Positions 1 to 12,345 are shown, counted from the stretch's first letter. The stretch: DNA of 64,000 nt from Siphonodentalium dalli (GCA_032622095.1 CP136069.1:82980958-83044957), one strand, 5' to 3'. The notes: generated by a model not told the origin, from the sequence alone. Translations and numbers: made by a program.

Positions 1-858
1 GGAGACCTATATATGTATGTGGCGGGGAGACCTATATATGTGTGTGGCGGGGATACCTATATATGTATGTGGCGGGGATACCTATATATGTATGTGGGGG
101 GGATACCTATAATGTGTGTGGCGGGGAGACCTATATATGTGTGTGGTGGGGATACCTATATATGTGATGGTGGGGATACCTATATATGTATGTGGTGGGG
201 ATACCTATATATGTATGTGGTGATGATACCAATATATGTATGTGGTGGGGATACCTATATATGTATGTGGTGGGGACATATATATATGTGTGTGCTGGGG
301 ATACCTATATATGTATGTGGTGGGGATACCTATATATGTATGTGGTGGGGTATCTATATATGTGTGTGGTGGGGATACCTATATATGTATGTGGTGGTGA
401 TACCTATATATGTGTGTGGAGGGGAGACCTATATATGTGTGTGGCGGGGATACCTATATATGTATGTGGTGAGGATACATATATGTGTGTGGCGGGGATA
501 CCTATATATGTGTGTGGTGGGGAGACCTATATGTGTGTGTGGTGAGGATACCTATATATGTGCGTGGCTGGGATACCTATATATGTGTGTGGCGGGGATA
601 CCTATATATGTGTGTGGTGAGGATACCTATATATGTGTGTGGCGGGGATACCTATATATGTGTGTGGTGAGGATACCTATAGATGTATGTGGTGGGGATA
701 CCTGTAGATGTATGTGGTGGGGATACCTATGTATGTGTGTGGTGGGGATACATATAGATGTGTGTGGTGGGGATACCTATATATGTGTGTGGTGAGGATA
801 CCTATAGATGTATGTGGTGGGGATACCTATAGATGTATGTGGCGGGGATACCTATATA
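1..858 (+). repeat. 25-bp satellite, block S1 (G-rich strand +)
   Basis: About 34 tandem 25-bp units. Diagnostic sites vary from unit to unit: GATACC or GAGACC, TATATATG or TATAGATG, GTATG or GTGTG, and GGTGG, GGCGG or GGTGAGG. The variant order matches about 3170-4029 closely, so this block plus the following element is one higher-order repeat and 3170-5658 is the next. The window begins inside the block. All three + frames stay open for long stretches, but this follows from the repeat length and is not evidence of coding. Confidence 0.97.
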
Positions 859-1251
859 CCCTTGCAAAAAGAAATCCGAGCTTTTTTAAAGATGTTTGGG
901 AATCCTAGGAATTCATAGGATTTCCAAGGTTTGAACCAAGTTTTTTGAATGAAAAAATTTACTCTTCAACAAAGTTTGGAAATCCTTGGTTGGAACCTTG
1001 GTAAAGCTTAGTAAAGCTTGGATCTAAGTTTTACCAAGCTTTACCAAGATTGTCGCATAAAGTGAAACCTTGGAAAAGCTTGGAAAAGCTTGGAAATCCT
1101 TGACTCAGTGTTGACCAACCTTGGTAAAGCTAAGTAAAGCTTCTGCTTGGATCTAATATTTACTAAGCTTTTCCAAGCTTTACCAAGGTTCTTACATGAA
1201 GTTTGAAAAGCTTGGAAATCCTTGGAAAAGCTTGGTAAAGCTTAGTTGTAG

Positions 1252-1288
1252 GTCACATGACTGGGTCACATGACTATGCAAACGTCAC
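1252..1288 (+). promoter_or_regulatory. Double E-box and CRE-like cluster in family A
   Basis: GTCACATGAC occurs at 1252-1261 and again at 1265-1274, a 13-bp spacing. It contains TCACATGA, the core bound by MITF/TFE-type bHLH-zip factors. ACGTCAC, a CRE-like half-site, follows at 1282-1288. The cluster recurs in the other full copies, starting at 4423, 23468 and 37972; in copy 9 the first E-box is mutated to GCCACATGAC and the second remains at 41298-41307. The four truncated copies lack it. Two perfect TGACTCA (AP-1-type) strings lie nearby at 1101-1107 and 1400-1406. Activity is not shown. Confidence 0.4.
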
Positions 1289-1359
1289 TGTTGTCTGTGG
1301 CAGCATTTTGAATTAACTGTTGCACTGAGTTTAAATCCATGTTTTATCACAACAATCTT

Positions 1360-1368
1360 CAGGTAAGT
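1360..1368 (+). other. Splice-donor-like CAG|GTAAGT in family A
   Basis: A perfect match to the metazoan 5' splice-site consensus, about 100 bases downstream of the E-box/CRE cluster. It is unchanged in all five full copies (1360-1368, 4531-4539, 23576-23584, 38080-38088, 41393-41401). A possible acceptor, TACCTCAG ending at 1587 behind a pyrimidine-leaning stretch, would give an intron of about 225 bp. A 9-base match can be chance. The link to the promoter-like cluster is the only reason to take it seriously. Confidence 0.3.
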
Positions 1369-1845
1369 TATTGCTTGTGTGGCCCTAATGTTTTCCATTT
1401 GACTCATAGAATATGGTTGTAGTGATATTTTTATTTATGATATTATGTTAACAATTATTTTACCATTTCCAAGAATAACCTTCAGGACCACTATCTACCT
1501 TTTCATTCCAAAGGCTTGTCTCTATCATTATATATTCTCTGCTAATTTATCTAATTTAACTGTTTTATCACACTCCAAATACCTCAGATCCATAAACATA
1601 TACCTGTGAATATTATTCTATACATTTTACCCGGTATAAGGTACCATTTATCTCAATCTAAATAGAATAACAAAATTCTGACTGAAAAGTGAACTTTGAA
1701 TGAATAATATCATGAATGATTATATGGCATGGTTCATGACTGTTGTAAATTTCAAGAGATTGTATCATTAATGATGATAATATTGTCAAAGTTGAAGCCT
1801 TTGCAGTGTCATTAGAGATTTTCACCTTTTAAATACAAAACAATT

Positions 1846-2392
1846 GCAACCTTGGTAAAGCTTGGTAAAGCTGGGTTGCAACCTTGGCCAAGGTCATTTA
1901 CAACCTTGGTAAAGCTTGGTAAAGTTAGGTTGGAAAGCTTGGTAAAGCTTGGAAAAGCTAGGCTGGAACCTTGGTAAACTTGGAAAAGCTGAGCTGGAAC
2001 CTTGGTAAAGTTTGGAAAAGCTAGGCTGGAACCTTGGTAAAGCTTGGTAAAGCTAGGCTGGAACCTTGGTACAGCTTGGTAAAGCTAGGTAAAGCTATGC
2101 TGGAACCTTGGTAAAGCTGGTAAAGCTAGGTAAAGCTAGGCTGGAACCTTGGTAAAGCTTGGTAAAGCTAGGCTGGAACCTTGGTAAAGCTTGGTAAAGC
2201 TAGGCTGGAACCTTGGTACAGCTTGGTAAAGCTAGGTAAAGCTATGCTGGAACCTTGGTAAAGCTTTGTAAAGCTAGGTAAAGCTAGGCTGGAACCTTGG
2301 TAAAGCTTGGTAAAGCTAGGCTGGAACCTTGGTAAAGCTTGGTAAAGCTAGGTAAAGCTAGATTGGAAACCTTGGTAAAGCTTGGTAAAGTT
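1846..2392 (+). repeat. 32-bp tandem array inside family A copy 1
   Basis: Degenerate repeats of about 32 bp made of AACCTTGGTAAAGC, TTGGTAAAGC and TAGGCTGG blocks, themselves built on a shorter CTTGGTAAAG motif. This copy holds about 146 bp more than copy 2, which accounts for most of the length difference between them. The matching arrays in the other copies lie just upstream of the TTATGATTAAG string (about 5016-5416 in copy 2). Read on the minus strand the array gives an LPSFTK-type repeat peptide; I treat that as non-coding. Confidence 0.85.
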
Positions 2393-2526
2393 ATGATTAA
2401 GATTTTGTAAAGCTTGGAAATCCTTGGATAAGCTCGGTTTAATTTGCTGAGGTATTCCAAGGTTTTCCGAACTTGAAACGGGCCAATACCGCCCCAAGGA
2501 TTTCCCAGCTTTTCCAAGGTCTCTAA

Positions 2527-2619
2527 TCCTAGGATATCCTAGGAATTCCAAGGAATTTTCCTAACTTTTCCAAGCTTTAATTCCTAGGATATCCTAGGAA
2601 TTCCTTGGATATCCTAGGA
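2527..2619. repeat. CCTAGG palindromes at the right end of family A
   Basis: TCCTAGGATATCCTAGGA, a perfect 18-bp palindrome, occurs at 2527-2544 and 2582-2599. A one-mismatch copy is at 2602-2619, three bases from the right terminal inverted repeat. A weaker CCTAGGAATTC block lies near the left end (about 905-915). These could be subterminal transposase-binding or fold-back sequences. They are kept in all nine copies. Confidence 0.75.
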
Positions 2620-2633
2620 CATTTTGGTAAGGG

Positions 2634-4029
2634 CATGTGTGTGGTGGGGATACCTATATATGAGTGTGGCGGGGATACCTATATATGTATGTGATGGGGA
2701 TACCTATATATGAGTGTTGGGGATACCAATATATGTGTGTGGCGGGGATACCTATAGATGTATGTGGTGGGGATACATATAGATGTATGTGGTGGGAATA
2801 CCTATATATGTATGTGGTGGGGATACCTATATATGTGTGTGGTGGGGATACCTATATATATGTGTGTGGTGGGATACCTATATATGTGTGTGGTGGCGAT
2901 ACTATATATGTGTGTGGTGTGATACCTATAGATGTATGTGGTGGTGATACCTATATATGTATGTGGTGGGGATACCTATATATGTATATGGTGGGCATAC
3001 CTATAGATGTATGTGGCGGGTTTACCTATATATGTGTGTGGTGAGGATACCTATATAGGTGTGTGGCGGGGATACCTATATATGTGTGTTGTGGGGAGAC
3101 CTATATATGTGTGTGGCGGGGATACCTATATATGTATGTGGCGGGGATACCTATATATGTGTGTGGCGGGGAGACCTATATATGTATGTGGCGGGGAGAC
3201 CTATATATGTGTGTGGCGGGGATACCTATATATGTATGTGGCGGGGATACCTATATATGTATGTGGGGGGGATACCTATAATGTGTGTGGCGGGGAGACC
3301 TATATATGTGTGTGGTGGGGATACCTATATATGTGTGTGGTGGGGATACCTATATATGTATGTGGTGGGGATACCTATATATGTATGTGGTGATGATACC
3401 TATATATGTATGTGGTGAGGATACCTATATATGTATGTGGTGGGGATACATATATATGTGTGTGCTGGGGATACCTATATATGTATGTGGTGGGGATACC
3501 TATATATGTATGTGGTGGGGTATCTATATATGTGTGTGGTGGGGATACCTATATATGTATGTGGTGGTGATACCTATATATGTGTGTGGTGGGGAGACCT
3601 ATATATGTGTGTGGCGGGGATACCTATATATGTATGTGGTGAGGATACATATATGTGTGTGGCGGGGATACCTATATATGTGTGTGGTGGGGAGACCTAT
3701 ATGTGTGTGTGGTGAGGATACCTATATATGTGCGTGGCGGGGATACCTATATATGTGTGTGGCGGGGATACCTATATATGTGTGTGGTGAGGATACCTAT
3801 ATATGTGTGTGGCGGGGGATACCTATATATGTGTGTGGTGAGGATACCTATAGATGTATGTGGTGGTGATACCTGTAGATGTATGTGGTGGGGATACCTA
3901 TATATGTGTGTGGTGGGGATACATATAGATGTGTGTGGTGGGGATACCTATATATGTGTGTGGTGAGGATACCTATAGATGTATGTGGTGGGGATACCTA
4001 TAAATGTATGTGGCGGGGATACCTATATA
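2634..4029 (+). repeat. 25-bp satellite, block S2
   Basis: 1,396 bp between family A copies 1 and 2. A patch at about 2851-2935 has off-length units (for example TATATATATG with an extra TA, and GATACTATA lacking a C). A GGCGGGTTTACC variant occurs near 3015 and a close relative near 12845, marking this block as the counterpart of 12.7-13.9 kb. The second half matches S1. Confidence 0.96.
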
Positions 4030-5658
4030 CCCTTGCAAAAAGAAATCCGAGCTTTTTTAAAGAAGTTTGGGAATCCTAGGAATTCATAGGATTTCCAAGG
4101 TTTGAACCAAGCTTTTTGAAGGAAAAAATTTACTCTTCAACAAAGTTTGGAAATCCTTGGTTGGAACCTTGGTAAAGCTTAGTAAAGCTTGGATCTAAGT
4201 TTTACCAAGCTTTACCAAGATTGTCACATAAAGTGAAACCTTGGAAAAGCTTGGAAAAGCTTGGAAATCCTTGACTCAGTGTTGACCAACCTTGGTAAAG
4301 CTAAGTAAAGCTTCTGCTTGGATCTAATATTTACTAAGCTTTTCCAAGCTTCACCAAGGTTCTTACATGAAGTTTGAAAAGCTTGGAAATCCTTGGAAAA
4401 GCTTGGTAAAGCTTAGTTGTAGGTCACATGACTGGGTCACATGACTATGCAAACGTCACTGTTGTCTGTGGCAGCATTTTGAATTAACTGTTGCACTGAG
4501 TTTAAATCCATGTTTTATCACAACAATCTTCAGGTAAGTTATTGCTTGTGTGGCCCTAATGTTTTCCATTTGACTCATAGAATATGGTTGTAGTGATATT
4601 TTTATTTATGATATTATGTTAACAATTATTTTACCATTTCCAAGAATAACCTTCAGGACCACTATCTACCTTTTCATTCCAAAGGCTTGTCTCTATCATT
4701 ATATATTCTCTGCTAATTTATCTAATTTAACTGTTTTATCACACTCCAAATACCTCAGATCCATAAACATATACCTGTGAATATTATTCTATACATTTTA
4801 CCGGGTATAAGGTACCATTTATCTCAATCTAAATAGAATAACAAAATTCTGACTGAAAAGTGAACTTTGAATGAATAATATCATGAATGATTATATGGCA
4901 TGGTTCATGACTGTTGTAAATTTCAAGAGATTGTATCATTAATGATGATAATATTGTCAAAGTTGAAGCCTTTGCAGTGTCATTAGAGATTTTCACCTTT
5001 TAAATACAAAACAATTGCAACCTTGGTAAAGCTTGGTAAAGCTGGGTTGCAACCTTGGCCAAGGTCATTTACAACCTTGGTAAAGCTTGGTAAAGTTAGG
5101 TTGGAAAGCTTGGTAAAGCTTGGAAAAGCTAGGCTGGAACCTTGGTAAAGCTTGGAAAAGCTGAGCTGGAACCTTGGTAAAGTTTGGAAAAGCTAGGCTG
5201 GAACCTTGGTAAAGCTTGGTAAAGCTAGGCTGGAACCTTGGAACAGCTTGGTAAAGCTAGGTAAAGCTATGCTGGAACCTTGTTAAAGCTTGGTAAAGCT
5301 AGGTAAAGCTAGGCTGAAACCTTGGTAAAGCTTGGTAAAGCTAGGCTGGAACCTTGGTAAAGCTTGGTAAAGCTAGGTAAAGCTAGATTGGAAACCTTGG
5401 TAAAGCTTGGTAAAGTTATGATTAAGATTTTGTAAAGCTTGGAAATCCTTGGATAAGCTCGGTTTAATTTGCTGAGGTATTCCAAGGTCTTCCGAACTTG
5501 AAACGGGCCAATACCGCCCCAAGGAGTTCCCAGCTTTTCCAAGGTCTCTAATCCTAGGATATCCTAGAAATTCCAAGAAATTTTCCTAACTTTTCCAAGC
5601 TTTAATTCCTAGGATATCCTAGGAATTCCTTGGATATCCTAGGACATTTTGGTAAGGG
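4030..5658 (+). mobile_element. Family A insert, copy 2 (full, 1,629 bp)
   Basis: Same ends, flanks and internal order as copy 1, with only scattered substitutions in the unique core. It is shorter mainly because its 32-bp array (about 5016-5416) has fewer units. E-box at 4423-4432, splice-donor-like site at 4531-4539. The junctions to the satellite match copy 1 (TATA|CCC on the left, GGG|CATGTGTG on the right), so both copies descend from one insertion. Confidence 0.8.
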
Positions 5659-6993
5659 CATGTGTGTGGTGGGGATACCTATATATGTGTGTGGCGGGGA
5701 TACCTATATATGTATGTGGTGGGGATACCTATATATGAGTGTTGGGGATACCAATATATGTGTGGCGGGGATACCTATAGATGTATGTGGTGGGGATACA
5801 TATAGATGTATGTGGTGGGAATACCTATATATGTATGTGGTGGGGATACCTATATATGTGTGTGGCGGGGATACCTATATATGTGTGTGGCGGGGATACC
5901 TATATATGTATGTGGTGGGGAGACCTATATATGTGTGTTGGGGATACCTATATAGGTGTGTGGCGGGGATACCTATATATGTATGTGGTGAGGATACCTA
6001 TATATGTGTGTGGTGAGGATACCTATATATGTGTTTGGCGGGGAGACCTATATATGTGTGTGGTAGGGATACCTATATATGTGTGTGGTGAGGATACCTA
6101 CATATGTCTGTGGAGGGGATACCTATATATGTATGTGGCGGGGAGACCTATATATGTATGTGGCGGGGATACCTATATATGTGTGTGGTGGGAAGACCTA
6201 TAGATGTCTGTGGCGGGGATACCTATATATGTATGTGGCGGGGAGACCTATATATGTATGTGGCGGGGATACCTATATATGTATGTGGTGGGGATACCTA
6301 TATATGTGTGTGGCGGGGAGACCTATAGATGTATGTTGCGGGGATACCTATATATGTGTGTGGTGAGGATACCAATATATGTATGTGGTGGGGATACCTA
6401 TATATGAGTGTGGCTTGGATACCTATATATGTGTGTGGTAGGGACACCTATATATGTATGTGGTGGGGATACCTATATATGTATGTGGTGGTGATACCTA
6501 TATATGTATGTGGTGGGGAGACCTATATATGTATGTGGCGGGGAGACCTATATATGTGTGTGGTGAGGATACCTATATATGTATGTGGTGGGGATACTTA
6601 TATATTTGTGTGGCGGGGATACCTATATATGTGTGTGGTGGGGATACCTATATATGTATGTGGTGGGGATACCTATATATGGATGTGGTGGTGATACCTA
6701 TATATGTATGTGGTGGTGAGACCTGTAGATGTATGTAGCGGGGAGACCTATATATTTGTGTGGTGAGGATACCTATATATGTGTGTGGCGGCGATACCTA
6801 TATATGTATGTGTTGGGGATACCTATATATGAGTGTTGGGGATACCTATATATGTATGTGGTGGGGATACCTATATATGAGTGTTGGGGATACCGATATA
6901 TGTGTGTGGCGGGGATACCTATAGATGTATGTGGTGGGGATACATATAGATGTATGTGGTGGGAATACCTATATATGAATGTGGTGGGGATAT
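5659..6993 (+). repeat. 25-bp satellite, block S3, ending at an inversion point
   Basis: 1,335 bp of + oriented units. Its first 600 bp or so (with the 23-bp GAGTGTTGGGGATACC unit near 5735) recur after every family A copy and also at 13909-14480. The stretch around 6216-6240 is the unoccupied counterpart of the family B insertion site; the target TA is 6228-6229. The block ends at the palindromic switch at 6994. Confidence 0.96.
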
Positions 6994-7009
6994 CTATATC
7001 CCCACCACA
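6980..7009. repeat. Inverted-repeat switch point, + to - satellite
   Basis: Arms TGTGGTGGGGATAT (6980-6993) and ATATCCCCACCACA (6996-7009) are perfect inverted copies separated by only CT. Left of it the satellite runs G-rich on +; right of it, C-rich. Beyond one unit the order of variant units on the two sides does not mirror, which suggests an inversion breakpoint rather than a recent long fold-back duplication. Confidence 0.9.
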
Positions 7010-8679
7010 TACATATATAACTATCACCACCACATACATATATAGGTATCACCACCACACACATATATAGGTATCCCCACCACAAACATATATAGGTATC
7101 CCCACCACAAACATATATATGTATCCCCACCACACACATATATAGGTCTCCCCGCCACACACATATATAGGTATTCCGGCCACATACATATATAGGTATC
7201 CCCGCCACTTACATATATAGGTATCCCCGCCACACACATATATAGGTCTCCCCGCCACACACATATATATGTCTCCCCGCCACACACATATATAGGTGTC
7301 CCCGCCACATACATATATAGGTATCCCCGCCACACACATTTATAGGTCTTCCCACCACACACATATATAGGTGTCCCCGCCACACACATATATAGGTATC
7401 ACCACCACATACATATATAGGTATCCCCGCCACACACATATATAGGTATCCCCACCACATACATATATAGGTATCCCCACCACACACATTTATAGGTATC
7501 CCCACCTCATACATATATAGGTATCACCACCACATACATATATAGGTATCCCCACCACACACATATATAGGTATCCCCACCACACTCATATATATAGCTC
7601 TCCCCGCCACATATATATATAGGTCTCCCCGCCACACACATATATAGGTATCCCCGCCACATACATATATAGGTATCCCCGCCACACACATATATAGGTC
7701 TCCCCACCAAATACATATATAGGTATCCCCGCCACACACATATATAGGTATCATCACCACATACATATATAGGTATCCCCGCCACACACATATATAGGTA
7801 TCCCCGCCACATACATATATAGTTATCCCCACCACACACATCTATAGGTCTCCCCGCCACACACATATATAGGTATCCTCACCACACACATATATAGGTA
7901 TCCCCGCCACACACATCTATAGGTATCACCACCACATACATATATAGGTATCCCCAACACATACATATATAGGTATCCCCACCACATACATCTATAGGTC
8001 TCCCCACCACATACATATATAGGTATCCCCACCACATACATATATAGGTCTCCCCACCACATACATATATAGGTATCCCCGCCACACACATCTATAGGTA
8101 TCCCCACCACACACATCTATAGGTATCCCCACCACACACATATATAGGTATCCCAACCATACACATGTATAGGTATCCCCGCCACACACATCTATAGGTA
8201 TCCCCACCACATACATATATAGGCATCCCCACCACACACATATATAGGTATCCCCACCTCATACATATATAGGTATCACCACCACAAACATATAGGTATC
8301 CCCGCCACATACATATAGGTATTCCCACCAGACACATATAGGTATCCCCACCACACACATCTATAGGTATCACCACCACATACATATATAGGTATCCCCA
8401 CCACATACATATATAGGTATCCCCATCACACACATATATAGGTATCCCCACCACACATCTATAGGTGTCCCCACCACATACATATATAGGTATCCCCACC
8501 ACACACATCTATTGGTATCCCCACCACACACATCTATAGGTATCCCCACCACACACATCTATAGGTATCCCCACCACACACATCTATATGTATCCCCACC
8601 ACATACATATATAGGTATCCCCACCAATTACATATATAGGTATCCCCACCACACACATATATAGGTATCCCCACCACAT

Positions 8680-10480
8680 ACATATATATGTATCCCCGCC
8701 ACACACATATTTAGGTATCCCCACCACACACATATATAGGTCTCCAAAAAACATACATATATTGGTATCCCCGCACACACATATATAGGTATTCCCGCCA
8801 CACACATATATAGGTATCCCCACCACACACATATATAGGTATCCTCACCACACACATATATAGGTATCCCCGCTACATACATCTATAAGTCTCCCCACCA
8901 CACACATATATAGGTATCCTCACCACACACATATATAGGTCTCCCCGCCACATACATCTATAGGTCTCCCCACCACATACATATATAAGTATCACCACCA
9001 CATACATATATAGGTATCCCCACCACATACATATATAGGTATCCCCACCACACACATATATAGGTATCCCCGCCACACACATATATAGGTATCCCCACCA
9101 CATACATATATAGATATCCTCACCACACACATATATAGGTATCCTCACCACACACATATATAGGTATCCCCGCCACATACATCTATAGGTCTCCCCTCCA
9201 CACACATATATAGGTATCCTCACCACACACATATATAGGTATCCTCACCACACACATATATAGGTATCCCCGCCACATACATCTATAGGTCTCCCCGCCA
9301 CACACATATATAGGTATCCCCGCCACATACATATATAGGTATCCCCGCCACATACAAATATATGTATCCTCACCACACACATATATAGGTATCCCCGCCA
9401 CATACATCTATAGGTCTCCCCACCACACACATCTATAGGTATCCCCGCCACATATATATATAGTTCTCCCCGCCACATACATATATAGGTATCCCCACCA
9501 CACACATATATAGGTATTCCCACCACACACATATATATGTCTCCACGCCACACACATATATAGGTATCCTCACCACACACACATATATAGGTATCCTCAC
9601 CACATACATATATATGTATCCCCGCCACACACATATATAGGTGTCGCCACCACATACATCTATAGGTATCCCCACCCCATACATCTATAGGTCTCCCCAC
9701 CACATACATATATAGGTATCCCCCCCACATACATATATAGGTATCCCCGCCATATACATATATAGGTATCCCCGCCACACACATATATAGGTCTCCCCGC
9801 CACATACATATATAGGTCTCCCCGCCACACACATATATAGGTATCCCCACCACATACATATATAGGTATCCCCGCCACACACATATATAGGTATCCTGAC
9901 CACATACATATATAGGTATCCCCGCACACACATATATAGGTCTCCCCACCACACACATATATAGGTATGACCACCATATACATATATAGGTATCCCCACC
10001 ACACACATATATAGGTATTCCCACCACACACATATATATGTCTCCACGCCACACACATATATAGGCATCCTCACCACACACACATATATAGGTATCCTCA
10101 CCACATACATATATAGGTATCCCCGCCACACACATATATAGGTATCCCCACCACACAAATATATAGGTCTCCCCACCACATACATATATAGGTATCCCCG
10201 CCACACACATATATAGGTATCCCCACCACACATATATATAGGTATCGCCACCACATACATCTATAGGTATCCCTACCACATACATCTATAGGTATCCTTA
10301 CCACACACATATATAGGTATCCCCGCCACACACATCTATAGGTATCCCCACCACACACATATATAGGTATCCCCGCCACATACATCTATAGGTATCCCCA
10401 CCACATACATCTATAGGTATCCGCACCACACACATATATAGGTATCCTCACCACACACATATATATGTATCCCCGCCACA
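8680..10480 (-). repeat. 1.8-kb higher-order repeat, copy 1 (inverted block)
   Basis: The order of variant units repeats with an offset of 1,802 bp. The best marker is the unusual TCTCCAAAAAACATAC at 8741, found again at 10543. Boundaries are approximate. Confidence 0.8.
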
Positions 10481-10481
10481 C

Positions 10482-12257
10482 ACATATATAGGTATCCCCG
10501 CCACACACATATATAGGTATCCCCACCACACACATATATAGGTCTCCAAAAAACATACATATATTGGTATCCCCGCACACACATATATAGGTATTCCCGC
10601 CACACACATATATAGGTATCCCCACCACACACATATATAGGTATCCTCACCACACACACATATAGGTATCCCCGCTACATACATCTATAAGTCTCCCCAC
10701 CACACACATATATAGGTATCCTCACCACACACATATATAGGTCTCCCCACCACATACATCTATAGGTCTCCCCACCACATACATATATAAGTATCACCAC
10801 CACATACATATATAGGTATCCCCACCACATACATATATAGGTTTCCCCACCACACACATATATAGGTATCCCCGCCACACACATATATAGGTATCCCCAC
10901 CACATACATATATAGATATCCTCACCACACACATATATAGGTATCCTCACCACACACATATATAGGTATCCCCGCCACATACATCTATAGGTCTTCCCGC
11001 CACACACATATATAGGTATCCTCACCACACCCATATATATGTATCCTCACCACACACATATATAGGTATCCCCGCCACATACATCTATAGGTCTCCCCGC
11101 CACACACATATATAGGTATCCCCGCCACATACATATATAGGTATCCCCGCCACATACATATATATGTATCCTCACCACACACATATATAGGTATCCCCGC
11201 CACATACATCTATAGGTCTCCCCACCACACACATCTATAGGTATCCCCGCCACATATATATATAGTTCTCCCCGCCACATACATATATAGGTATCCCCAC
11301 CACACACATATATAGGTATTCCCACCACACACATATATAGGTATCGCCACCACACACATATATAGGTATCCTCACCACACACACATATATAGGTATCCTC
11401 ACCACATACATATATATGTATCCCCGCCACACACATATATAGGTATCGCCACCACATACATCTATAGGTATCCCCACCACATACATCTATAGGTCACCCC
11501 ACCACATACATATATAGGTATCCCCCCACATACATATATAGGTATCCCCGCCATATACATATATAGGTCTCCCCGCCACATACATATATAGGTCTCCCCG
11601 CCACACACATATATAGGTATCCCCACCACATACATATATAGGTATCCCCGCCACACACATATATAGGTATCCTGACCACATACATATATAGGTATCCCCG
11701 CACACACATATATAGGTCTCCCCACCACACACATATATAGGTATGACCACCATATACATATATAGGTATCCCCACCACACACATATATAGGTATTCCCAC
11801 CACACACATATATATGTCTCCACGCCACACACATATATAGGTATCCTCACAACACACACATATATAGGTATCCTCACCACATACATATATAGGTATCCCC
11901 GCCACACACATATATAGGTATCCCCACCACACAAATATATAGGTCTCCCCACCACATACATATATAGGTATCCCCGCCACACACATATATAGGTATCCCC
12001 ACCACACATATATATAGGTATCGCCACCACATACATCTATAGGTATCCCTACCACATACATCTATAGGTATCCTTACCACACACATATATAGGTATCCCC
12101 GCCACACACATCTATAGGTATCCCCACCACACACATATATAGGTATCCCCGCCACATACATCTATAGGTATCCCCACCACATACATCTATAGGTATCCTC
12201 ACCACACACATATATAGGTATCCTCACCACACACATATATATGTATCCCCGCCACAC
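10482..12257 (-). repeat. 1.8-kb higher-order repeat, copy 2 (inverted block)
   Basis: Matches the previous copy at an offset of 1,802 bp up to about 11,540, then at 1,776 bp. The change is the loss of one unit in the run that follows the TCCCCCCAC variant (9719 in copy 1, 11521 here). Few other differences are visible, so the duplication is recent. Confidence 0.8.
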
Positions 12258-12301
12258 ATATATATAGGTATCCCCGCCACACACATATATAGGTATCCTC
12301 A

Positions 12302-12345
12302 CCACACACATATATAGGTCTCCCTATACCTATATATGTGTGTGG
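12302..12345. repeat. Inverted-repeat switch point, - to + satellite
   Basis: CCACACACATATATAGGT (12302-12319) and ACCTATATATGTGTGTGG (12328-12345) are perfect 18-bp inverted arms around the spacer CTCCCTAT (12320-12327). Orientation returns to G-rich on +. The next unit on each side differs, so strict mirroring stops quickly. Confidence 0.9.

Larger units (their letters stand above)
859..2633 (+). mobile_element. Family A insert, copy 1 (full, longest, 1,775 bp)
   Basis: Non-satellite DNA starting with CCCTTGCAAAAA (859-870) and ending TTTTGGTAAGGG (2622-2633). The ends are imperfect inverted repeats, matching at 10 of 12 positions. The left flank ends in TA and the right flank starts with CA before the satellite resumes in register, which fits a TA target-site duplication with one mutated base. 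Order inside: a subterminal zone with CTTGG and CCAAG boxes in both directions (about 930-1250), a promoter-like cluster (1252-1288), a splice-donor-like site (1360-1368), an AT-rich core (about 1370-1840), a 32-bp tandem array (1846-2392), then CCTAGG palindromes. No transposase is visible, so it looks like a non-autonomous DNA transposon or a fold-back element. Superfamily unknown; the TA target is compatible with Tc1/mariner-like elements among others. Confidence 0.8.
6996..12319 (-). repeat. 25-bp satellite, inverted block S4
   Basis: About 5.3 kb of the same unit in reverse orientation (GGTATCCCC, CCACCACATACATATATA on +). Here the long open frames lie on the minus strand, as expected. 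Variants correspond to those of the forward array, such as CCGCC for GGCGG and TCCTCACC for GGTGAGGA. It contains two copies of a 1.8-kb higher-order repeat. Confidence 0.97.

Noticed and set aside
322-346. Strong G-quadruplex former
   Set aside because: Only one GGGG run and one GG per 25 bp, with loops of about 20 bases between long runs, so stable intramolecular quadruplexes are unlikely.
859-2633. Helitron or SINE identity for family A
   Set aside because: No TC start and CTRR hairpin end, no convincing A/B boxes or poly-A tail. The ends are inverted repeats next to a TA.
7001-12319. A different satellite family
   Set aside because: The reverse complement gives the same unit and the same variant classes as the forward array.
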